Shown: positions 52,366 to 62,541 of the stretch, in pieces
Layout of the letters: every line of letters starts with the position of its first letter
Position numbering within the stretch: the first letter of the stretch is position 1
Assembly: GCA_029961685.1 (NCBI GenBank)
Contig: JARWKL010000010.1
Coordinates: 9,507,931 to 9,571,930, forward strand
Direction of reading: 5' to 3'
Source of the DNA: Aristolochia californica
Lineage: Eukaryota > Streptophyta > Magnoliopsida > Piperales > Aristolochiaceae
Length of the DNA stretch: 64,000 nucleotides
Position numbers and translations under genes: made by a program
Notes under the pieces: generated by a model
Told to the model about the DNA's origin: nothing
Databases searched by the model: none
Seen by the model: the letters and a program-made list of their open reading frames with translations, nothing else

Positions 52366-54787
52366 ATGACAAAACTTTGGAGTACATTTCTTAGTGCGTA
52401 AAATAATTTTCTTCACTTGCATTTCATATAGTTTCCAAATTCTTTTCCATACATAAATGCTAAAATTTTCATTTTTTTGTGATCTTATATCTTTTTTCTT
52501 TACGAGAAAAATGGGGAGTGAAAACTCACGTTTGGATCTGAGAAAAAAATATTGAACATCATAAATGGAAATGCACAAATGTTGAGACTAATAATTCCAA
52601 AAAGTATCTGTGATTTTTAGGGATAGGCAAAAAGTGTGTTGTTGGGCTCTGGTAAATATCGAACCACACCTTAACTTGAGAATTTAATTTATTTCAACTC
52701 TTTGAAATTTTTGGATCATTGGGCCACTTGCATCGTTAACATGTTTCTGGCAAGCATATCCACCACATTAAAAACATGTTAGGATCAGTTACAAGTCTCT
52801 TTCCTATCAAATCTATTAGGGGTTGTGCTAGCGGAACTTCCAAAATATGGATGACAAAACTTTGGAGTTCATTTTTTTGTGCGTGAAATAATTTTCATCA
52901 CTTGCATTTGTCATAGTTTCCAAATTCTTTTGCATACATAAACTCTAAAATATTTATTGTTTTTTGATCTTACTTCTTTTTTCTTTACGAGAAAAATGGG
53001 AGAATGAAAACTCAAGTTTGGATCTGAAAAACAAAAAGTTGAACTTCGAAAATGGAAATGCACAAATGTTGAGAGAGATAATTCCAAAATGTATCTATGA
53101 TTTTTAAGGATAGGCAAAAAGTGGGTTGTTGGGCTCCGGTAAATATCCAACCACACGTTAACTTGAGAATTTAATTTTTTCTAGTCGAAATTTTTGGATC
53201 ATTAGGGCACTTGCTTCCTCAACAAGTTCTTGGCATGCATATCCACTACACTTAAAACATGTTAGGATCAGTTACAAGTCTCTTTCCTATCAAATTTATT
53301 AGGGGTTGTACTAGTGGAACTTCCCAAACATGGATAAAAAAACTTTGGAGTACATTTTTTACTGTGTGAAATAATTTTCTTCACTTGCATTTTTTATAGT
53401 TTCCAAATTCTTTTCCATACATAAAATGCTAAAATTTTCTTTTTAATGTGATCTTATATCTTTTTTCTTTACGAGAAAAATGGGGGAGTGAAAACTCACG
53501 TTTGGATCTGAGAAAAAAAATTGAACATCGTAAATGGAAATGTACAAATGCTGAGAGTGATAATTTCAAAAAGTATCTGAGATTTTTAAGGAAAGGCAAA
53601 AAGTGTGTTGTTGGGCTCTGGTAAATATCCAACCACACGTTAACATGAGAATTTAATTTTTTTCTACTCTTTGAAATATTTGGATCATTAGGCCACTTGG
53701 ATCGTTAACGTGTTTCTGGCAAGCATATCCACAACACTAAAAACATGTTAGGATCGGTTACAAATCTCTTCCTATCAAATCTAGTAGGGGTTGTGCTAGA
53801 GGAACTTCCGAAACATGGATGACAAAACTTTGGAGTTCATTTTTTTCAGCGTGAAATAATTCTCATCACTTGCATATGTCATAGTTTCCAAATTTTTTTG
53901 CATATATAAACTCTAAAATTTTCATTTTGTTGTGATCGTATATCTTTTTTCTTTACGATAAAAAAGGAAGAGTGAAAACTCAAGTTTGGATCTGAAAAAA
54001 AAAATTTGAACATCCAAAATGGAAATGCACAAATACTGAGAGAGATAATTCGAAAAAACATCTGTGATTTTCAAGGATAGGCAAAAAGTGTGTTGTTGGG
54101 CTCCGGTAAATATCCAACCTCACGTTAACTTGAGAATTTAATTTTGTCTACTCCTTGAAATTTTTGGATCATTAGGCCACTTGCATCCTCAACATGTTTT
54201 GGCATGCATATCCACCACATTTAAAACAAGTTAGGATCAGTTACTAATCTCTTTCCTTTCAAATCTATTAGGGGTTGTACAAGTGGAACTTCCCAAATAT
54301 GGATAACAAAACTTTGGAGTTCATTTTTTAGTGTGTGAAATAATTTTCTTCACTTGCAATTGTTTTAGTTTCCAAATTCTTTTGCATACTTAAACTCTAA
54401 AATTTTCCTTTTGTTGTGATCTTATATCTTTCATCTCTATGAGAAAAATGGGGGAGTGAAAACTCAAGTTTGGATATTAAAAAAAAATATTGAACATCCA
54501 AAATGAAAATGCACAAATGTTGAGAGAGATAATTCAAAAAAGTATCAGTGATTTTTAAGGAAAGGAAAAAAGTGGGTTGGTTGGCTCAGGTAAATATCCA
54601 ACCACACGTTAACTTGAGAATTTAATTTTTTCTACTCCTTGAAATTTTTGGATCATTAGGCCACTTGTATCCTCAACATGTTCCTGGCATGCATATCCAC
54701 GACACTTAAAACATTTTAGGATCAGCTACAAGTCTTTTTCCTCTCAAATCTATTAGGGGTTGTACTAGTGGAACTTCCTAAACATGC
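52366..54787. repeat. Pentamer copy 3 with a C/D chimeric second monomer
   Basis: Monomer starts are 52366 (B), 52851 (C/D), 53334 (B), 53819 (C) and 54303 (A). The second monomer starts with C variants (GGATGACAAAAC, TTTTTTTGTGCG, TTTTCATCACTTGC, TTGTCATAG, last near 52916). It changes to D variants from about 52965 (TTTTTGATCTTACTTC, AACAAAAAGTTGAAC, TTCGAAAATGG, TTCCTCAACAAG). The C/D unit is 483 bp, so the switch is in register. The unit length of 2,422 bp matches the other pentamers. Confidence 0.8.
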
Positions 54788-56246
54788 ATAACAAAACTTT
54801 GGAGTTCATTTTTTAGTGCGTGAAAGAATTTTCTTGACTTGCATTTGCTATAGTTTTCAAATTATTTTGCATACATAAACTCTGAAATTTTCATTTTGTT
54901 GTGATCTTTTATCTTTTTTCTTTAAGATAAAAATAGAAGAGAGAAACCTCAAGTTCTGATCTGAAAAAAAAAATTTTGAACATCCAAAATGAAAATGGAC
55001 AAATGCTGAGAGAGATAATTCCAAAAAGTATCTGTGATTTTTCACTAAAGGCAAAAAGTGGGTTGCTGGGCTCCGGTAAATATCCAACAACACGTTCACT
55101 TAAGAATTTAATTTTTTTCTACTCCTAGAAATTGTTGGATCATTAGGCCGCTTGCATCCTCAACATGTTTTTGGCATGCATATCCACCACACTTAAAACA
55201 TGTTAGGATCAGTTATAAGTCTCTTTCCTATCAAATCTATTAGGGGTTGTACAAGTGGAACTTCCCAAACATGGATAACAAACTTTGGAGTTCATTTTTT
55301 AGTGCGTGAAATAATTTTTTTCACTTGCATTTGTTATAGTTTCCAAATTCTTTGGCATACATCAACTCTAAAACTTTCATTTTGATGTGAGCTTATATCC
55401 TTTTTCATTACGAGAAAAATGGGAGAGTGAAAACTCAAGTTTGGATCTGAAAAAAAAAAATTTTGAGCACCCAAAATGGAAATGCACAAATGCTGAGAGA
55501 GATAATTCCAAAAAGTATCAGTGATTTTTAAGGAAAAGCAAAAAGTGGGTTGCTGGGCTCCGGTAAATATCCAACAACAAGTTAACTTAATAATTTAATT
55601 TTTTTTTACTCCAAGAAATTGTTGGATCATTAGGCCACTTGCATCCTAAACATGTTTCTGGCATGCATATCCGCCACACTTAAAACATGTTAGGATCGGT
55701 TATAAGTCCCTTTCCCATCAAATCTATTAGGGGTTGTACTAGTGGAACTTCAAAAACATGGATAACAAAACTTTGGAGTTCATTTTTTAGTGCGTGCAAT
55801 AATTTTGTTCACTAGCATTTGTCATAGTTTCCAAATTCTTTTGCATACATAAACTCTAAAACTTTCATTTTGTTGTGATCTTATATCTTTTTTCATTACG
55901 AGAAAAATGGGAGAGTGAAAACTCTAGTTTGGATCTGAAAAAAAAATTTGAACATCCAAAATGGAATTACACAAATACAGAGAGACATAATTCCAGAAAG
56001 TAACTGTAATTTTTAAGGATAGGCAAAAAGTGGGTTGTATGGCTCCGGTAAATATCCAACCACACGTTAACTTGAGAATTTAATTTTTTTCTACTCCTTG
56101 AAATTTTTGGATCATTGGGCCACTTGCATCCTCAACATGTTTCTGGCATGCGTATCCACCACACATAAAATATGTTAGGATCAGTTACAAGTCTCTTTCC
56201 CATCAAATCTATTCGAGATTGTACTAGTGGAACTTCCCAAACATGC
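54788..56246. repeat. E-F-F monomers after the last pentamer
   Basis: Monomer starts are 54788, 55275 and 55762. 54788 matches 43206 (CTTGACTTGC, ACTCTGAAATTTTC, AGAAGAGAGAAACC, AAGTTCTGATC, CCAACAACACG). 55275 and 55762 carry the F signature AAAACTTTCATTTTG with TTTTCATTACGAG. The right half of 55275 also has GTTGCTGGGC and AAATTGTTGG as in E. Thus the order A-E-F seen at 42720-43663 is repeated at 54303-55275, bracketing the whole B/C/A/D region. Confidence 0.75.
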
Positions 56247-59200
56247 ACAACAAAACTTTTGGGTTCATTTTTTAGTGCCTGAAATAATTTTCTTCACTTG
56301 CATTTGTTATAGTTTCCAAATTCTTTTGCATTCTTAAACTCTAAAATTTTCGTTTTCTTGTGATCTTATCTCTTTTTTCTTTACCAGAAAAATGGGAGGG
56401 TGAAAACTCAAGTTTGGATCTGAAATAAAAAATTTTTAACATCCAAAATGGAAATACACAAATGCTAAGAGAGATAATTCCAAAAAGTATCTGCGATTTT
56501 TATGGATAGGCAAAAAGTGGGTTGTTGGGCTCTGGTAAATATATCCAACCACACGTTAACTTGTGAATTTAAATTTTTTCTACTCCTTGAAAATTTTGGA
56601 TCATTAGGCCAAAATCATTCTCAACATGTTTCAGGCATGCATATCCACCACCCTTAAAACATGTTAGGATCAGTTACAAGTCTCTTTCCTATCAAATCTA
56701 TTAGCGGTTGTACTAGTGGATCTTCCCAAACATGAATAACAAAACTTTGGAGTACATTTTTTAGCGCCTGAAATAATTTTCTTCACTTGCATTTGTTATA
56801 GTTTCCAAATTCTTTTGCATACATAAACTTTAAAATTTTCATTTTGTTGTGATCTTTTATCTTTTTTCTTTACGAGAAAAATGGGAGGGTGAAAACTCTA
56901 GTTTGGATCTGAAAAAAAAAAATTTCAACATCCAAAATGGAAATGCCAAAATTCTGAGAGAGATAATTCCAAAAAGTATTTGTGATTTTTAAGGATAGGC
57001 CAAAAGTGGGTTGTTGGGCTCCGGTAAATATCCAACCACACCTTAACTTGAGAATTTAATTTTTTTATCCTCCTTGAAATATTTGGATCGTTAGGCCACT
57101 TGCAACCTCAACACGTTTGTGGCATGCATATCCACCACACTTAAAAAATTTTAGGATCAGTTACAAGTCTCTTTCCAATCAAATCTATTAGGGGTTGAAC
57201 TAGTGGAACTGCCAAAACATGCACAACAAAACTTTGGTGTTCATTTTTTAGTGCGTGAAATAATTTTCTTCACTTGAATTTTTTATAGTTTCTAAATTCA
57301 TTTGAAGACATAAAATCTAAAATTTGCATTTTATTGTGATCTTATGTCTTTTTCTTTTCGAGTAAAATGGAGGAGTGAAAACTCAAGTTTGGATCTGAAA
57401 AAAAAAAATTGAACATCCAAAATGGAAATGCACAAATACTGAGAGAGATAATTCCAAAAAGTATCAGTGATTTTTAAGGATAGGCAAAAAGTGTGTGGTT
57501 GGGCTCCGGTAAATATCCAACCACACATTAACTTGAGAATTTAATTTTTTTCTACTCCTTGAAATTTTTGGATCATGAGGCCACTTGAATCCTCAACATG
57601 TTTTTGGCATGCGTATCCACCACACTTAAAATATGTTAGGATCAATTACAAGTCTCTTTCCTATCAAATCTATTAGGGGCTGTACTAGTGGAACTTCCCA
57701 ATCATGGATAACAAAACTTTGGAGTCTATTTTTTAGTGCGTGAAATAATTTTCATCACTTGCATTTGTTATAGTTTCCAAATTCTTTTTCATACATAAAC
57801 TCTAAAACTGTCATTTTGTTGTGATCTGATAACTTTTTCATTACGAGAAAAATTAGAGAGTGAAAACTCAAGTTTGGATATGAAAAAAAACATTTGAACA
57901 TCTAAAATGGAAATGCACAAATGCTGAGAGAGATAATTCCAAAAAGTATCTGTGATTTTTAAGGGTAGGTAAAAAGTGGGTTTTTGGTCTCTGGTAAATA
58001 TCCAGCCACACTTTAACTTGAGATTTTATTTTTTTTATACTCCTTGAAATATTTGGATCATTAGGCCACTTGCATCCTCAACATGTTTCTGGCATGCATA
58101 TCCACCACACTTAAAAAATGTTAGGATCAGTTACAAGTCTTTTTCCAATCAAATCTATTAGGGGTTGAACTAGTGGAACTTCCGAAACATGGATAACAAA
58201 ACTTTGGAGTTCATTTTTTAGTGCGTGAAATAATTTTCTTCACTTGCATTTTTGATAGTTTCCAAATTCCTTTGCATACATAAACTCTAATATTTTCATT
58301 TTATTGTGATCTTATATCTTTTTTCCTTACGAGAAAAATAGGAGTTAGAAAACTCAAGTTCTGATCTGAAAAAAAAAATTCGTACATCCAAATTGGAAAT
58401 GCACAAATGATGAGAGAGATAATTCCAAAAGGTATCTGTGATTTTAAAGGATAGCCAAAAAGTGGTTTGTTGGACTCTAGTAAATATCCAACCACGCGTT
58501 AACTTGAGAATTTAATTTTTTTCTACTCTTTGAAATATTTGGATCATTAGGCCACTTGCATCCTCAACATGTTTCTGGCATGCATATCCACCACACTTAA
58601 AACATGTTAGGATCAATTACAAGTCTCTTTCCTACCAAATCTATTACGGGTTGTACTAGTTGAACTTCCCAAACATGGATAACAAAACTTTGGAGTTCAT
58701 TTTTTAGTGCGTTAAATAATTTTTATCACTTGCATTTGTCATATGTTCCAAATTCATTTGCATACATAAACTCTAAAATTTTCATTTTGTTGTGATCTTT
58801 TATCTTTTTTCTTTACGATAAAAATGGAAGAGTGAAAACTCAAGTTTGGATCTGAAAAAAATATTTGAACATCCAAAATGGAAATCCACAAATACTGAGA
58901 GAGATAATTCCAAAAAGTATCTATGATTTTTAAGGATAGGCAAAAATTGGGTTGTTGGGGTCCGGTAAATATCCAACCACACGTTAACAGGAGAATTTAA
59001 ATTATTTCTACTCCATGAAATTTTTGGATCATTGGGACACTTGCATCCTCAACATGTTTCTGGCATGCGTATCCACCACACTTAAAACATGTTAGGATCA
59101 GTTACAAGTCTATTTCCCATCAAATCTTTTAGGGGTTTTACTTGTGGAACTTCCCAAACGTGGATAACAAAACTTTGGGGTTCATTTTTTAGTGCCTGAA

Positions 59201-62200
59201 ATAGTTTTCTTCACTTGCATTGGTTATAGTTTCCAAATTCTTTTGCATTCATAAAGTCTAAAATTTTCACTTTGTTGCTATCTTATATCTTTTGTCTTTA
59301 CCAGAAAAATGGGAGGGTGAAAACTCAAGTTTGGATATGAAAAGAAAAAATTTTAACAACCAAAATGGAAATGCACAAATGCTAAGAGAGATAATTCCAA
59401 AAAGTATCTATGATTTTTAAGGATAGGCGAAAACTGGGTTGTTGGGCTCCGGTAAATATCCAACCACACATTAACTTGAGAATTTAATTTTTTCTGCTCC
59501 TTGAAATAATTGGATCATTAGGCCACTTGCATCCTCAACATGTTTCAAGCATGCATATCCACCACACTTAAAACATGTTAGGATCAGTTACAAGTCTCTT
59601 TCCTACCAAATCTATTAGGGGTTGTACAAGTGGAACTTCCCAAACATGGATAACAAAACTTTGGAGTTCATTTTTTAGTGCGTGAAATAATTTTCTTCAC
59701 TTGCATTTCTTATAGTTACCAAATTATTTTGCATACATAAACTCTAAAATTTTCATTTTGTTGTGATCATATATCTTTTTTTATTACAAAAAAATGGGAG
59801 AGTGAAAACTGAAGTTTGGATCTGAAAAAAAAAAATTTGGACATCCAATTGGAAATGCTGAGCGAGATAATTCCAAAAAGTATCGGTGATTATTATGGAT
59901 AGGCAAAAAGTGGGTTGTTGGGTTCCGGTAAATCCAACCACACGTTAACTTGAGAATTTAATTTTTTTCTACTCCTTGAAAGTTTTGGATCATTAGGCCA
60001 CTTGCATCCTCAACATGTTTCTGGCATGCATATCGACCACACTTAAAACATGTTAGGATCAGTTGCAAGTCTGTTTCCTATGAAATCTATTAGGGGTTGT
60101 ACAAGTGGATCTTCCCAAACATGGATAACAAAACTTTGGTGTTCGTTTATTAGTGCGTGAAATAATTGTCAACATTTTCATTTGCTATAGTTTCCAAATT
60201 CTTTTGCATACATTAAACTCTAAAATTTTCATTTTGGTGTGATCTTTTATCTTTTTTCTTCACGATAAAAATGGAAGAATGAAAACTCAAGTTTGGATCT
60301 GAAAAAAAAGAATTTGAACATCCAAAATGGAAATGCACAAATGCTGAGAGAGATAATTCCAAAAAGCATCTGTGATTTTCAAGGATTGGCAAAAAGTTGC
60401 TTGTTGGGCTCCCGTAAATATCCAATGACACGTTAACATGAGAATTTAATTTTTTCTACTCAAAATTTTTGGTTAATTAGGCCACTTGCATCCTAAACAT
60501 GTTTTGGCATGCATATCCACCACATTTATAACTTGTTAGGATCAGTTACAAATCTCTTTCCTATCAAATCTATTAGGGGTTGTCCAAGTGGAACTTCCCA
60601 AACATGAATAACAAAACATTGGAGTACATTTTTTAGTGCGTGAAATAATTTTTTTAACTTGCATTGCTTATAGTTTCCAAATTCTTTTGCATACATAAAC
60701 TGTAAAATTTTCATTTTGGTGTGATCTTATATCTTTTTTCTTTACGAGAAAAATAGGGGAGTGAAAACTCAAGTTTGGATATTAAAAAAAAAATTGAACA
60801 TCCAAAATGGAAATGCACAAATACTGAGAGAAATGATTCCAAAAAGTATTTGTGATTATTATGGATAGGAAAAAAGTGGGTTGTTGGGCTCCGGTAAATA
60901 TCCAACCACACGATAACTTGAGAATTTAATTTTTTCTACTCCTTGAAATTTTTGGATCATTAGGCCACTTGCATCCTCAACAAGTTTCTGGCATGCGTAT
61001 CCACCACACTTAAAACATGTTTGCATCTGTTACAAGTCTCATTCCTTTCAAATCTATTAGGGGTTGTACTAGTGGAACTTCCCAAACATGGATAACAGAA
61101 CTTTGGAGTTCATTATTTAGTGTGTGAAATAATTTTCTTCACTTGAATTTGTTATAGTTTCCAAATTCTTTTGCATACATAAACTCTAAAATTTTCCTTT
61201 TGTTGTGATCTTATATCTTTTTTCTTAAAGAGAAAAATAGGAGAGTGAAAACTCAAGTTTGGATCAGAAAAAAAAAATTTGAACATCCAAAATGGAAAAG
61301 CACAAATGCTGAGAGAGATAATTCCAAAAAGCATTTGTGATTTTCAAGGATAGGCAAAAAGTGGGTTGTTGGGCTCGGGTAAATATCCAACCACACGTTA
61401 ACTTGAGAATTTAATTTTTTCTACACATTGAAAATTTGGATCATTAGGCCACTTGCATCCTCAACATGTTTCTGGCATGCAGATCCACCACACAGAAAAC
61501 CTGTTAGGATCAGTTACAAGTCCCTTTTCTATCAAATCTATTAGGGGTTGTACTAGTGGAACTTCTCAAACATGGATAACAAAACTTTGGATTTTATTGT
61601 TTGGTGCATGAAATAATTTTCTTCACTTGCAATTGTTATAGTTTCCAAATTCTTTTGAATACATAAAGTCTAAAATTTCATTTTGTTGTGATCTTATTTC
61701 TTTTTTCTTTACGATAAAATGGAAGAGTGAAAACTCAAGTTTGGATCTGAAAAAAAAAAATTTGAACATCCAAAATGAAAATGCACAAATGTTGGGTGAG
61801 ATAATTCGAAAAAGCATCTGTGATTTTCAAGGATAGGCAAAAAGTGTATTGTTGGGCTCCGGTAAATATCCAACCTCACGTTAACTTGAGAATTTAATTT
61901 TTTCTACTCCTTGAAATTTTTGGATCATTAGGCCACTTGCATCTTCAACATCTTTTGGCATGGATACCCACCACATTTAAAATAAGTTAAGATCAGTTAA
62001 AAATCTCTTTCCTTTCAAATCTATTAGGGGTTGTACAAGTGGAACTTCCCAAATATGGATAGCAAAACTTTGGAGTTCATTTTTTAGTGTGTGAAATAAT
62101 TATCTTCACTTGCATTTGTTATAGTTTCCAAATTATTTTGCATACTTAAACTCTAAAATTTTCATTTTGTTGTGATCTTATATCTTTCTTCTTTACGAGA

Positions 62201-62541
62201 AAAATGGGGGAGTGAAAACTCAAGTTTGGATATTAAAAAAAAACATTGAACATCCAAAATGGAAATGCACAAATGCAGAGAGAGATAATTCCAAAATGTA
62301 TCTGTGATTTTTAAGGACAGGAAAAAAGTGGGATGTTGGGCTCCGGTAAATTCAACCACACGTTAGCTTGAGAATTTAATTTTTTCTACTCCTTGAAATT
62401 TTTGGATCGTTAGGCCACTTGCATCCTCAACATGTTCCTGGCATGCATATCCACCACACTTAAAACAAGTTAGGTTCAGTTACCAGTCTCTTTCCTCTCA
62501 AATCTATTAGGGGTTGTACTAGTGGAACTTCCCAAACAAGG
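56247..62541. repeat. Thirteen-monomer higher-order unit, copy 1 (6.29 kb)
   Basis: Monomer starts are 56247, 56736, 57223, 57708, 58193, 58679, 59164, 59650, 60125, 60608, 61092, 61576 and 62059. The first four recur after 6,294-6,295 bp. Inside, C-like units (58679 left half, 60125, 61576: GATAAAA with TGGAAGA; GATTTTCAAGG in the last two) and A-like units (60608, 62059: GGATATTAAAA) recur, tying this segment to the 40-55 kb region. 59650 is short (475 bp), with gaps at CATCCAATTGGAAATGCTGAG and GTAAATCCAACC, here given as CATCCAATTGG and GTAAATCCAACC. Units 56247 and 59164 share TTTACCAGAAAAATGGGAGG. Confidence 0.75.
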
